DNA of 64,000 nucleotides from Heterohyrax brucei (lineage: Eukaryota; Chordata; Mammalia; Hyracoidea; Procaviidae), in contig CM053143.1 of NCBI GenBank assembly GCA_028571685.1, forward strand, positions 3,663,501-3,727,500. The letters are read 5' to 3'. Shown here piece after piece: positions 34,741 to 46,830 of the stretch. Position 1 is the first letter of the stretch. Each line of letters begins with the position of its first letter. A program made the translations under genes and the position numbers. Under the pieces are notes generated by a model. That model saw nothing but the letters and a program-made list of their open reading frames with translations. It was not told where the DNA came from and ran no database searches.

Positions 34741-36002
34741 TTATAGGTTCAGGACTGACGAAGTAAGTCTTTTTATGTGGTAGTTCAGAAACCCAGGCCA
34801 TGCCACCTGAAGTGTTTTGCTCCTTTCGCAATTATCACTTGTGACTTGGCACCATATTCCTACTCCTCTCAGCGTGAAAGAGGAAATAAGGGAGAAGAGT
34901 ATGCCCCCTCTTTTTAAAGATCCTGGAATTTGCATAAACTTTTCATATCTCACTGTGTCAAATGTAGTAACCTAGCCTATCTGGTTGCATAGAAGACTTT
35001 AAAATGTTATCTTTATACTAGGCAAATAAAGGCATAGTTAAAATTAGAGAAGGAGAACTATTTTCCACTAAAATGAACGATCGAAAAGTAGTAAGATGTC
35101 AGCCTCTCAAAGGTAGAAAACTAGCTAGACCTGGAAAAAAAAGGCAATCCTGTTGAGTTCTGCCTCTCGTAGGTTTCACTGTCCTATGAAAACAAGAGAA
35201 ATTAAGATAATGAGGGATAAAAAGAAGTCTTTGTCACGTTCACTAACTTGTTATTTTGTTGTTTTTATTCCCCTCCTGTTGCTTGTCTTTTTCTTAGCTC
35301 CCTGGCCTGGGTTATCATTGACTTCGTTAAGATAACTTGTTTTTAGTTTTGCCTCCCTTGTTGAAATTCTTATCTCTGGTTTAGGGCCAAGCTGAACCAC
35401 ATTTTACCAGACTTTTTAGGATTCTGCATTTTCTTTTACAGTTAAAGTTTTGACTTTGCTATCTATTCTATCAGTCTCTGCCTTAAGATTGATAATGTGG
35501 GCACGGACTAAATACTATTAGAATGGTCTCTGTAATATGGTTTACACTGCCTTATTTAGAAATTTGAAAAGTACCTAAATTACTGAGAAGCTGATATGTT
35601 GTGGGTATTAATTTTACTTATGTTATTTAACCCTAATAGTAAACAAACACAACGAAACATGCAAAATAGAACAAGACTTAAAAGTTAAGTAACTAGACTA
35701 AGATGATTCAGTTAATAAATTGCAGCAAAATCTTCTAATTCACTAAATGACAAACTTGTCATAAATGAATTGGATGAAAGACGATTTGCAGAAGTTACAT
35801 TGGCTAAATTATGGAAGTTTTTTTCTTAAGATTTTGTTTCTTATAGCTCTGTAATCTCTTTGTACTTGTCAGTCCAACTTAGTTGAATTATATTTTGGTG
35901 TGCTTTTTACATTGTTCTGGTGTTTAATATTTGTCGAGCGGGTGTGTCTTTTCCATAAAAGCAATTAGCTAGCTTGTATATCTTACCCACCTATTCCCTC
36001 TC
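34741..36002. other. AT-rich DNA without a recognised gene
   Basis: No family or open reading frame of note recognised. Confidence 0.4.
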
Positions 36003-36171
36003 TGGAAATCCTTGTGCTATAGTGGTTAAGCACTCATCTGCTAACCAAAAGGTCAGCAATTCAAATCCATCAGGCACTCCTTGGAAATTCTATAGGACAG
36101 TTATACTGTGACTTGCAGGGTTGCTATGAGTTGGGATCAACTTGACAGTAGTGTTTTTTTTTTTTTTTTTA
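36003..36171 (+). mobile_element. AfroSINE
   Basis: Complete plus-strand copy ('cttgtgctatagtggttaag', 'ctgctaaccaaaaggtcagc', 'ggttgctatgagttgggatc') ending in a T-rich run at 36155-36171. Confidence 0.92.
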
Positions 36172-36182
36172 ATACACTCTAT

Positions 36183-36312
36183 AGAAAGCCTGGTAGCATA
36201 GTGGCTAAGTGCTACAGCTGGTGACCAGAAAGTTGGCCGTTCAAATTCACTAGGTGCACCTTAGAAACTATAAGCTACAAGTCAGAATTGACTTGACAGC
36301 CATGGGTTTAGT
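36183..36312 (+). mobile_element. AfroSINE, internally shortened
   Basis: Head 'gcctggtagcatagtggcta' and tail 'agtcagaattgacttgacag' are present, but the 'ggggcagttctactctgtcc' middle is missing. Confidence 0.85.
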
Positions 36313-36328
36313 ATGGTTATTCTCTCCA

Positions 36329-36508
36329 ATGAGCCCTGGTTGTGCAGTTGCTAAGTATTTCACTGTTAACCAAAAGTTCTGCAGTTCAAACCCACCAGCT
36401 GCTCTGCAGGAGAAGAAGCAGCAATATACCTCTATAAAAACTACTCTTTTCTATAGGGTTGCTTTAAGTAGAAATAAAGTCATTGGCAATGGGTTTTGTT
36501 TTGTTTTT
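36329..36508 (+). mobile_element. AfroSINE
   Basis: Head 'atgagccctggttgtgcagt', box-B-side 'agttcaaacccaccagctgc', tail from 'tctatagggttgctttaagt' to 'atgggttttgttttgttttt'. Confidence 0.85.
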
Positions 36509-37012
36509 GTATTCCTTGTCTGCCTTGGCCCTTTTTGTGATTTTACCTTTGATTCTACCTCTGAATCAGTTTTTGGAAGAGCAAGGTTCTGTAAGACTCC
36601 AGAAATTATTTTTATGTCCTCTATATACCATACTGCCTCACTGATGATGTGGTCAAAAGTTTTGTTGAATTATTTTGAAATCCCTGTTACCTACTTAATG
36701 GCAAATGTAATATCTTTCTTTCCAGTTAAATAATTATCTTCTAATACTTTTTAATTTTTTGTGACCCAAACAATGTTAATATTTGGGTTATATTTTGGAA
36801 ATCACTGTAAATATTAACTTGCATGAGTCAAAAACTTTCTTTGACAAGGAAATTTATTTGTAATCTATACAAATAAGCAGATTTTGTGGATATGTTATCT
36901 AAGCGTCTTATTTGGAAGCTTGGAGAAGAGACTAACTCTACACTTCAGTAGGAAAACCTTAGACTACATTTACAATCACTTGACCTATACTCACAGCCGT
37001 TATTTGTTGTGG
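36509..37012. other. No recognised feature
   Basis: AT-rich, no element or gene recognised. Confidence 0.4.
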
Positions 37013-37191
37013 AGGAAACCCTCGTGGTGTAGTGGTTAAGTGCTATGTCTGTTAGTTAAAAGGTTGGCAGTGTTGGCAGCATGAATCAGCAAGGTGCTCC
37101 TTGGAAAATCTATGGAGCAGTTCTAGTTTGTCCTATGGAATGGCTATGAGTCGGGAAAGACTCAACAGCAGTGGGTTTGATTTGGTTTGGA
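37013..37191 (+). mobile_element. AfroSINE
   Basis: Head 'aaaccctcgtggtgtagtgg', then a small internal duplication ('ggttggcagtgttggcagca'), tail 'atggctatgagtcgggaaag'. Confidence 0.9.
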
Positions 37192-37745
37192 TTTGCTGTG
37201 GGATGGGCTGTAACCTAGAGCCAAGGTCTATTCTGGTTGCTGAGCTGATATGAACAAGGGAAATCAAGAAGATCATTAATTTCTGCCTTAACCACATCAC
37301 ATAGTCAGCTTCCAACAAAGTTGTGCTGCTAGTCATCTCTGATAGTTTGAGGGAGTCATGAATGAACCATAAGTGTTTATGTGGCATCTGAGCCATAGGC
37401 TAGCCCACCTCTGAGCTGTAACCCAAATTTTGAACCAATTCATAGGACTGGGATTTATCCTACCACCATTTCACTAACTCTCTTTTGTCTTACCTCCAAA
37501 CAAATGTCTTGATCATATATTTGTCTTTTATCAGCTATCAGAGACATCATATACTCCAGTTTAGCTGCGTATCCCTCTCTGTCTCATTGCATTGAGTCTG
37601 TTGAAAAAGGAGCAATAAAAAGATAAAGAAACTACCAAAAGTACTTTTTAGGTAAACCCTTCCATTTGTGTTTTTCATTTACATTGATACTTCCAAACTG
37701 AGTTTTCACTCATGCAAGTTATATTAAGAAGGACTATAAAAAAGA
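37192..37745. other. No recognised feature
   Basis: No element or gene recognised; an 87-codon minus-strand open frame overlaps the SINE and is treated as chance. Confidence 0.4.
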
Positions 37746-37880
37746 AGCTGGAGCTCTGGTAATGCAGTGGTTAAGTTACAAACCATCCCCTGGATACCCT
37801 CTGGGGCAGTTCTACTCTGCTCTGTAGGGTCATTATGGCATAGATTTCTGGCAATGGTGTTTTTTGTTTTTTTTTTTTTA
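37746..37880 (+). mobile_element. AfroSINE, internally deleted
   Basis: Head 'agctctggtaatgcagtggt' and tail 'tgtagggtcattatggcata' are present. The block around the tRNA box B is mostly missing. It runs into the T-rich end of L1-C, so the boundary is approximate. Confidence 0.75.
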
Positions 37881-39985
37881 ATTAATTAATTTATTTATTT
37901 TCTGACTTTTTTTTTCTTTCTTTCTTTTTTTCTATTTCTTTTTTTATTATTTAATAAAAAAATGAAAGGGTACATACTCTGTGCTTACAATATTGGGTTA
38001 AGAGAGGAGGAGTACATTAATATTGATCTTCTTACTAATGTGAATTGTCACCAATTTCACCCTACCAAATTTCTAACAATTATATAATCTATACCCTCAC
38101 CCCTTGCCTTCCCGTCCTCCCACCTTCCCCACCCTTGTAGCCGTCAAAGAGTCTTTTCTAGTATGTGTGAGTATGCTTTTAAGTTTTTATCGTAGGGGTC
38201 CCATATAATAATTGTCCTTCTGTCGCTGACTAGTTTCACTCAATATAATGTCCCCCAGTTGAGACCAAATTGAGAGATGTTTCCTGCTATCATCATTGTT
38301 CCTTATCAGTGTATAGCACTCCATGGAGTACATATACCAAAGCTTACCTATCCACTCTTCTGTTGTTGGGCATCTGCGTTATTCCAACTTCTTGCTATTG
38401 TGGATTGCACTGCAATGAACATTCATGTGCAGGTAGCAGTCGGTGTGAATGGCCTTAATTTTGTAGGATATATTCTGAGCGGAGGAATAACTGGGTCAAA
38501 TGGTATTTCTATATCCATTATTTTAAGGTAACGCCAAATTGCTTTCCAAAGAGGTTGCACCATTCTGCAATCCTGCCAACAGTAAAGGAGAGTTCCAATC
38601 TCTCCACAGCCTCTGCAACATTTATTGTTTTGCATTTTTTGGATCATGGTGTGAGGTGGTATCTCATTGTCGTTTTGATTTGAATTTCTTTAACAATTAA
38701 TGATCGGGAACATGTCTGTATGTGTTTTTTGACAGCCTGGATCTCCTCCTTAGAGAAACATCTGTCCATCTCCTTTGCCCATTGCTTAGTTGGATGATTT
38801 GTCTCTCTCTTATTGATATTTTGTAGAACTTTATAGATTATGGAGATCAGGCGTCGGTCTGACATAGAGTTGCCAAATATTTTTTCCCATTCTGTAGGTG
38901 GTCTTTTAATTCTTTTGATGAAGTCTTTGGATGAGCAGAAGTGTTTGATTCTTATTAATTCCCATTTATCTATTTTCTCTTCCGATGAATATGTTTTGTT
39001 TGTCAGATTTTGAAGTCTGTCTATATTGCATGTTAAAACGTCCATCGTTGACTCTATCGTATCTTGGATGAGCTCTATTGTTTTAGCTTTTATATTCAGG
39101 TCTTTTATCCAATTTGAGTTGATTTTTGTGTAAGGTGTGAGATATGAGTCTTGTTTCAATTGTTTGCAGATTGATATTCAATTATGCCAGCACCATTTGT
39201 TAAAGAGACTGTTCTTACCCCAGTTCAAAATCTTAGGACCTTTGTCAAATATCAGCTTAAGAGGATGGTGGCATCTCTGGGGTCTCTACTTTGTTCCATT
39301 GGTCTATATGTCTCTTTTTGTACCAATACCAAGCTGTTTTGACTACTGTGGCAGTGTAATAGGTTTTAAAGTCAGGTAGTGAGAGGCCTCCCAACATATT
39401 CTTCTTTTTCAGTATTGTTTGACTTATTCGGGTTGTCTTCCCTTTCCAAATAAAGCTGATAATTTGTTTTTCCATCTCATTAAAAATGTCGTTGGAATTT
39501 GTATTGGGATTGTGTTATACAAGTAGAGTGCTTTGGGCAAAATAGACATTTTCACAACATTGAGTCTTCCTATCCATGAGCAGGGCAGATTATTCCACTT
39601 ATGTAAGTCCCTCCTAGTTTCTTGTAGCAATGTCTTGTAGTTTTCTCTGTAAAAATCTCTTATTTCTCTAGTTAGATTTATTCCTAGGTATTTTATATTT
39701 TGGGGTCTATAGTAAATGGAATTGATTTGCTGATTTCTTCATTAATAATGTCATTGTTGGTATAAAGGAATCCCACTGATTTAGTTATGTTTATCTTGTA
39801 TCCCGACACTTTGCTGAATTCTTCTATTAGCTCTAATAGTTTACTTATGGATTCCTTTGGATTCTCTGTATAAACAATCATATCATCTGCAAAGAGAGAA
39901 ATCTTTACTTCTTCACTGCCAATACAGATGCCTTTTATTTCTTTGTCTTGTCTAATTGCCTTGGCTAGAACTTCTAGCACAATGT
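37864..39985 (-). mobile_element. L1-C, 5'-truncated L1 LINE
   Basis: Minus-strand L1 with an A-rich 3' tail (T-rich on the plus strand, 37864-37962), a short-class 3'UTR like L1-B, and the 3' half of ORF2. ORF2 is readable from '[19 protein letters not shown]' (about 39985) with an intact FADDMIVY motif. It runs through '[17 protein letters not shown]' to 'IDIEIPFDPVIPPLRIYPTK' (near 38480-38520). A 171-codon piece (38644-39159) is open. The truncation point lies in the reverse-transcriptase domain and abuts L1-D. Confidence 0.95.
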
Positions 39986-40975
39986 TTTTATTTAACATGA
40001 CTGAGTGAAAATGTACATTCCCGTATAAATTTACATGCCCACCTATATGCAGCTTCCACTGCTCTCCCTGTCCGGTGACAGCGCACTATTCCCCTTTGCT
40101 CCATACATGTCTCATCCTCCCAATAGTTTCCTTTCCCCTCCTCTCCACCCACTCTCCTTCCTCCAGCCAGAGGTCAGCAGTATGATATCCTATAGATGTA
40201 TGGAAGCATAAAGTGAATCCAATATATGGTCATTCTGCATTGCCAAGTCCAATCCATTCCTGTCCAAAGAATGGACCTTCATTATAATTTATGGGTAAGG
40301 GCAGCATCAGGGCCGGGGGCCATGCTCTCAGGGGAACCCCGGAACCGCTGGACCATCAACTGAGGACCGTCAATGGAGATCTCAGGATGCACCCCTTTTT
40401 ATTCTTGTGTTGCCAGTGAGATTCCTCTCTGTGAGCTCCATCGTGGCTATCACTGGTGGTGGCCAGGCACCATCTGGTTCTTCCAGTCCCAAGTCGTTGT
40501 AGGCACCCACTCTTGTGGGTCTCTCTGTCTTCTAGGTTGTCTTTACCGCATGTCATTTTGGTCCTTGGTGAGCATCCGTTCCTGCTGAGTTGGGCCAATT
40601 TACTGTGTCCTTGGATGGCAGCTTGGAAGCTTTTAAGACCCCAGATGACACACACCAATGTGGGGTGCAGAGGGCTCTCTTAGCAAAATGCTAGTTGTGT
40701 CAATTGGCCTCGATTTCGCCTAAGAGCATGGTCCCCCGCCCCCTGCCCCAGCTACTCTATCCTTGCAATATTGGGTTAAGATGGAAGTACTCAAGTTATG
40801 CTGAAGTCCACTTTATGTTGTTCCTGTTTATAATGTGTGCTATCACCACATTCTCCCAACCAGATTTCTAGCAACTGTTTAAACTAAACCCTCTCCCAAC
40901 CCCCTCTCTTCCTCCCCTCCCTTTCAGCTGTCAAAGAGTCTTTTCTTCTATACATAAGTCTGTTTTGAGATCTGA

Positions 40976-43900
40976 TCATAGAGGTCTCATACAGTATTTG
41001 TCCTTTTGTCGCTGACTACTTTCACTCAGCATAATGTCTTCCAGTTGAAACCAGGTTAGAAGATGTTTCCTGGAATCATCATTCTTTATCACTGCGTACT
41101 GCTCCATTGAGTATATGTACCATAGTTTACCTATCCGTTGTTCGGTTGTTGGACATCTGGCTGGATTCCATCTTTTTGCTATCATGGACTGTGCTGCGAT
41201 AAACATTCTCATGCATGTGTCCGTCGGTGAGAAAGGCCTTGATTCTGTAGGATATATTCCAAGTAGTAGAATTACTGGGTCAAATGGTATATCAATATCC
41301 ATTTTTTTTAAGGAAGCGGCAGATTGCTTTCCAAAGTGGCTGGAACATTTTGCAACCCCACCAACAGTGTAGGAGGGTTCCACTTTCTCCACAGCCTCTC
41401 CAGCATTTGTTGTTTTGTGTTTTCTGGACCATGGCCAATCTTGTTGGGGCGAGATGGTATCTCATTGTCGTCTTGATTTGAATTTCTTTGATAATTAAAG
41501 ATCGTGAACATGTCCGCATGTGTTTTTAGGCTGCCTGGATCTCCTCTTTAGTGAAGTGTCTGTCCATCTCCTTTGCCCATCGCTTAATTGTATGCTTTAT
41601 CTTCTTATTGATATTTTGTAGTATCTTACAGATTATGGAGATCAGACGTCGGTCTGACATAGAGTTGCCAAATATTTTTTCCCATTCTGTGGGTGTTCTT
41701 TTAATTCTACTAATAAAGTCTCTGGATGAGCAAAAGTGTTTGATTCTTAATGGTTCCCATTCATCTATTTTCTCTTCTGTTGATTGAGGTTTCTTTGATA
41801 GATTTTGGAGTCTGTCCTCATTGTGTATTAAAACTTCCATTGTTGTTCCTACCTTTTCTTGGATGAGCTTTGTCGTTTTAGGTTTGATATTTAGGTCTTT
41901 TATCCAGTTGGAGTTGGTTTTTACATAAGGTGTAAGATATGGATCTTGATTCAGTTTATTGCAGATGGGTAACCAATTTTGCCAGCACCATTTGTTGAAG
42001 AGACTGTTTTTACCCCAGTTTAATGTCTTAGGGCCTTTGTCGAATATCAACTGTTCATAAGCAGATGGTGTCATCTCTGGGGTCTCCATTCTGTTCCATT
42101 GATCCATCTGTCTGTTCTTGTACCAGTACCAGGCTGTTTTGACCACTGTGGCACTGTAGTATGTTGTAAGGTAATGAGAGGCCTCCCAATGTGTTCTTCT
42201 TCTTTAGTAGTACCTTACTTATCCAGGGCTTCTTCCCTTTCGAAACAAAATTGTTGATTTGTTTCTCCATCTTATTAAAAAATGATGCTGGAACTTGTAT
42301 TGTGATTGCATTATATAAATAAATTGCGTTGGGTGAAATAGACGTTTTCACAATGTTGAGTCTTCCTATCCATGAGCACGGTAAGTTTTTCCATTTATCT
42401 AAGTCTCTCTTAGTTTCTTGTAGTAAGGGCTTGTAGTTCTCTTGGTAAAGGTCTATTGTTTCTCTGGTTAGATTCATTCCTAGGTACTTTATCTTCTTAG
42501 GGGCTGTCGTAAATGGTATTGATTTGATAATTTCTTCCTTAACAGTTTTGTTGTTGGTATAAAGGAATCCTACTGATTTCCTTAAGTTTATCTTGTATCC
42601 TGAGACTTTGCTAAACTCTTCTATCAGTTTGAGTAGCTTGCTTATAGATTCCTTGGGGTTCTGTGCATATACAATCATATCGTCTGCAAACAGGGAGATT
42701 TTAACTTCCTCTTTGCTGATGCACATGCCCTTTATTTCTTGGACTTGTCTAATTGCTCTGGCTAGAACTTCTAGCACAATGTTGAATAGGAGAGGTGAGA
42801 GTGGGCATCCTTGTCTAGTTCCTGATCTCAAGGGAAAGTTTTTCATTCTCTCTCCATTCAGGATGATGTGGGTAATTGGCTTTGTATAAATGGCCCTTAT
42901 TGTGTTGAGGAATTTGCCGTCTATGCCCATTTTGCTAAGAGTTTTTAGCATGAATGGGTGTTGGACTTTATCAAATGCCTTTTCGGCATCAATGGACAAC
43001 ATCAGGTGATCCTTGTCTTTTGTGTTATTTATGTGGTTAATCACATTAATTGTTTTCCTGATGTTGAACAAGCCTTGCATCCCTGGTATGAATCCCACTT
43101 TGTCATGATGGATTATTTTCTTGATATGTTGTTGTATTCTATTGGCAAGAATTTTGTTGAAGATTTTTGCCTCTACATTCATGAGTGATATCGGTCTGTA
43201 GTTCTCTTTCTCTGTTGGATCTTTCCCTGGCTTAGGTATCAGGGTTATGCTGGCTTCATAGAATGAGTTTTGGAGTACTCCATCCCTTTCTATACTGTGA
43301 AATAGTCTCTGCAGTATTGGAGATAACTCTTCTCTAAATGCTTAGTAGAATTCTGCTGTGAAGCCATCTGGGCCTGGACTTTTTTTGGTTGGCAGTGTTT
43401 TGATGACCTTTTCAATCTCTTCCTTTGTGATGGGTTTATTAAGTTGTTCTGCTTCACGTTGTGATCATTTGGGTAGGTGGTATGAGTCAAGGAATTGGTC
43501 CATTTCCCCTAGGTTTTCAAATTTGTTAGAGTACAGTCTTTCATAGTATTCTGTTATGATATTTGTGATTTCTGTTGGATCTGTGTTGACAACTCCCCTC
43601 TCATTTCTAATTTGGGTTATTTGTTTCCTTTCCTGCTTTTCTTTAGTAAGTTTAGCCAGTGGTTTGTCAATTTTGTGGATCTTTTCATAAAACGAGCTTT
43701 TGGTCTTTTCAATTTTTTCAATTGTTTTTCTACTCTCTAATTCATTTTGCTCTGCTCTACTCTTTATGATCTAGTTTCTTCTGGTGCCCGAGGGGTTCCC
43801 CTGTTGTTCTGTTTCTACTTGTTCAAGCTGTTGAGTTAGTTCCTTGATTTGGTTTCTTTCTTCCTTCCAGATGTGTGCATTTATGGAGATAAACAGACCT

Positions 43901-44773
43901 CTGAACACTGCTTTGGCTGTATCCCATAGGTTCTGGTAGGAAGTGTTTTCGTTCTCATTGGAAGCCATGAATTTCTTTATTTCATCCCTGATTTCCTCTA
44001 TAACCCATGTTTTTTTGAGCAAGATGTTGTTCAGCTTCCAAGAGTTCCACTTTCTATCTATGTTTTTTGTGCTATTGATTTCAACTTTGATGGCTTTATG
44101 ATCTGAAAAGATGCTTTGCAGTAATTCAATGGTATGGATTTTGTTGGCCTATCACATGGTCAATTCTGGAGGATGTTCCATGTGCACTAGAGAAGAAGGT
44201 GTAGTTGTCTGCTGATGGGTGGAATGTTCTGTATTCATCAATGAGGTTTAGTTGGTTAATTGTGTCAATGAGGTCTGCTGCATCTTTACTGAGCTTTTTT
44301 CTAGATGATCTGTCTAGTAATTAGAGTAGAGCATGAAAGTCTCCCAGTATTATTATCTAGTTATCTAACTCTCTTTTTAGTGTAGTCAGTGTTTCTGCGA
44401 TGTATTTAGGTGCTCTGATATCAGGTGCATAAATATTTAATATAGTTAAGTCTTGCTTGTGTACTGAACCTTTCAGCAGTAAATAGTGTCCATCTTTGTC
44501 CACGATGGTGGATATGACATTAAAATTGATTTTGTCTGAGATTAGAATTGCCACCCCTGCTCTTCTTTGTTCATTGTTAGCTTGATGTATATTCTTCCAT
44601 CCTTTAATTTTTACTTTGTTCCTATCTTTAGGTGTCAGGTGAGTTTCTTGTAGACAACATATGGATGGGTTGTATCTTTTGATCCAAGATGACACTCGGT
44701 GTCTCTTTACTGGAGCATTCAGTCCATTCACATTCAATGTAATTTTTCTTAGGTATGTGTTCACTACTGTCAT
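40976..44773 (-). pseudogene. L1-D ORF2 (endonuclease-reverse transcriptase), nearly full length
   Basis: The span of 3798 bp (about 1265 codons) equals the usual ORF2p length. In order: endonuclease start 'ITLNVNGLNAPVKRHRV' with 'CCLQETHLTPKDRNK' (44357-44773); a 375-codon open reverse-transcriptase piece (42055-43182) with '[17 protein letters not shown]', '[19 protein letters not shown]' and intact FADDMIVY; a 206-codon piece (41526-42146); and the C-terminal '[19 protein letters not shown]' piece (40976-41392). At least six frame changes or stops interrupt it, including one between 42055 and 42146 and a stop near 41520. The start Met is that of MTVVNTYL. Confidence 0.9.
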
Positions 44774-45195
44774 TTTGATATGTTTATTTTTATGTTGATG
44801 TTTTCTCTGTTGTTCTTATTAGTCTGTTCTGGGACATTCTTTTTTCTGAGTTGATTTTTCACCTTTTTCAGAGATAGTTTTGTAGTTGTTGAGAATTCTG
44901 TGTTACATTTATTGAAGTGGTAGAATACATCTTTGCTGTGCTTTACAGCTGCCTCTATGATCCCCCTTAATAAAGTATATATAAACCCAATTTTCATTAC
45001 TAGCAGTCTTGTCATCTTCCTCTCCATCTGGAAGGACTATAACAACTGTAGTACATCCCTCTTTTTATTATGATGACACCATGGTTTTCATGATGATCAC
45101 TGGATTGCTTCTTTCCGAATCAAAGCTATGATTGACTTTGGAGCCTTCCCTAAATTAGTAAATTATTGAGTAGTGTGTCGTTCTAAAATATAAAG

Positions 45196-46155
45196 TTAGT
45201 GGTTTCGTTCTTCTGAGCCAGAGCCAAGAACTTCTTTCAGTATTTCTTGTAGTTTGGGTTTGGTTTTTACAAAATCTCTGAGTTTCTCTTTATGTGGGAA
45301 TGTCTTAATTTCATTTTCGTGTTTGAAAGATAGTTTTGCAGGATATATAATTCTTGGCTGGGTGTTCTTTTCCTTCAAGGCTTTGAATGTGTCATGCCAC
45401 TGTCTCCATGCCAGCATGGTTTCTGCTGAGAAATCTGACGAGAGCCTACAGGGTTTCCCTCTGAATGTTATCTTTGCTTTGAGTCTTGCTGCCTTTTAAG
45501 AGTTGCTGCTTATGTTTCATTTTGTTAAGCTTGACTATAATATGTTTTGAAGTCTTTCTTTTGAGATCTATATTGGGTGGCGTACGATATGCATCTGAGA
45601 TGTCTATATTCTCTTCCTTCATGATTTCTGGGAAGTTTTCTTTCAGCAGCTCAGCAACAATACTCTCTGTGTTCTCAGATGTCTCACCCTGTTCAGGGAC
45701 TCCAATTAATCGCAGGTTGTTCCTCTTAATAGAGTCCCATATGCTTCTTAATGTTTCTTCATTTTTCTTGTTTCTTTTTTCTGATTTCTGCTCATAACGC
45801 TGGCATCAGTAGCTCTGTCTTCCAAGTCAGAAATTCTTTTTTCCATTTGTTCCATTCTGTTTTCTTGGCTTTTCATGGAAGTTTCTATGTCTTTGATTTT
45901 CTTCTTGATCTGTTGGATTTCAGAGTACTGGTGTTCCATCAGATCGAACAGCTTGCTTAATTTTTCATTTTGTTCTGTTGCATTTTGTATAAGGTCTAGA
46001 AGGGCTCTGTATATAATCATTTTGTATTCACTTCCTGATGCTTTCATAAAAGTTTCTTCATCTGGAAACCTCCTTGGTTGCTTTGTTTGGGAGCCTTCTG
46101 AAGCCATGGGTGATTTCTTGTATGCCACAATTGTCTGTTGGTTTTTGGGTCCCAC
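45196..46155 (-). pseudogene. L1-D ORF1 (RNA-binding protein)
   Basis: About 320 codons. The N-terminal 135 codons are open (45748-46155) with a coiled coil ('MEQMEKRISDLEDRATD'). The middle part carries the RNA-recognition region. The C-terminal 73 codons (45196-45417) are open with 'TQPRIIYPAKLSFKHEN'. The middle is interrupted by frameshift and stop, so no full-length ORF1p can be made. A second in-frame Met (MASEGSQ, at about 46108) could be an alternative start. Confidence 0.85.
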
Positions 46156-46429
46156 GTGAGTATACGGAAGCTGGAAGAGGTACTGTGAGGATGGATTGCA
46201 AATGTTTCTCTATGCTGTCTTAAAATGTAAAGCAAAAGGTATCTGACTACTTCACAAGTCATTTAGGTTTTCAGGTGTAGAGGTCCCTCTTCTCAACTGA
46301 GAAAGTAAGTGCCACGATATCCAACTCCAGATGATAACAAACTAGTTCAGAATACAGCAATACTACTGCCCTGTTGGCCTCTGCTGACAGGGCCTAGCCT
46401 TAGGCGACACTGTGTTGAGTACTGGTTTT

Positions 46430-46830
46430 GTGATAGAAAAGTGCTCTCTTGCGGACAGGCTCTGGCTCCGAAGCTAAGAATTAGGTCCAGCTGCAGCCAC
46501 CGTATCCAAGATGGCATCCTCCACACAGACAGCAGACAGAGGGGCTAAAAGTGCCGAGAGGTAGTGATTCCTCTGCTTCTGTTGCAGGTCCCCCAACTTA
46601 GGTGGACTTTGGTAAATTACTGCTTTTCTGTTGGAGAAGCACTATTCTGTTTGCAGGAGCTGGCTCACAGGCTAAGAATTAGGTCCTGCTAAAATCTTGG
46701 TATCAACATGGCGTCCTACACACTGACTGCAAAATTCCATACAAACCCCGCTGAGGCAGATATGAAATGACAGGCTCAAAGTGGCTAGATTAACAGAGTC
46801 CTAAGCCTGGCTCTCAACATATGGAAATTT
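46430..46830 (-). repeat. Two tandem copies (about 198 bp) in the L1-D 5'UTR
   Basis: 'gctaagaattaggtcc' occurs at 46473-46488 and again at 46671-46686. Each is preceded by related 'aagtgctctcttgcggacag'/'aagcactattctgtttgcag' sequence and followed by 'aagatggcatcctccacaca'/'aacatggcgtcctacacact'. The offset is 198 bp. L1-A shows only one such unit. Duplicated promoter monomers are known from 5'UTRs of other mammalian L1s. Confidence 0.75.

Noticed and set aside
36254-36733. 159-codon plus-strand open frame
   Set aside because: It runs across two AfroSINEs and into unique DNA; no domain.
40373-40683. Plus-strand open frames in the L1-D 3'UTR, with a counterpart in L1-E (59152-59561)
   Set aside because: Both lie in the shared L1 3'UTR block on the antisense strand. 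The similarity is explained by common descent of the L1s, and neither has a promoter or independent support.
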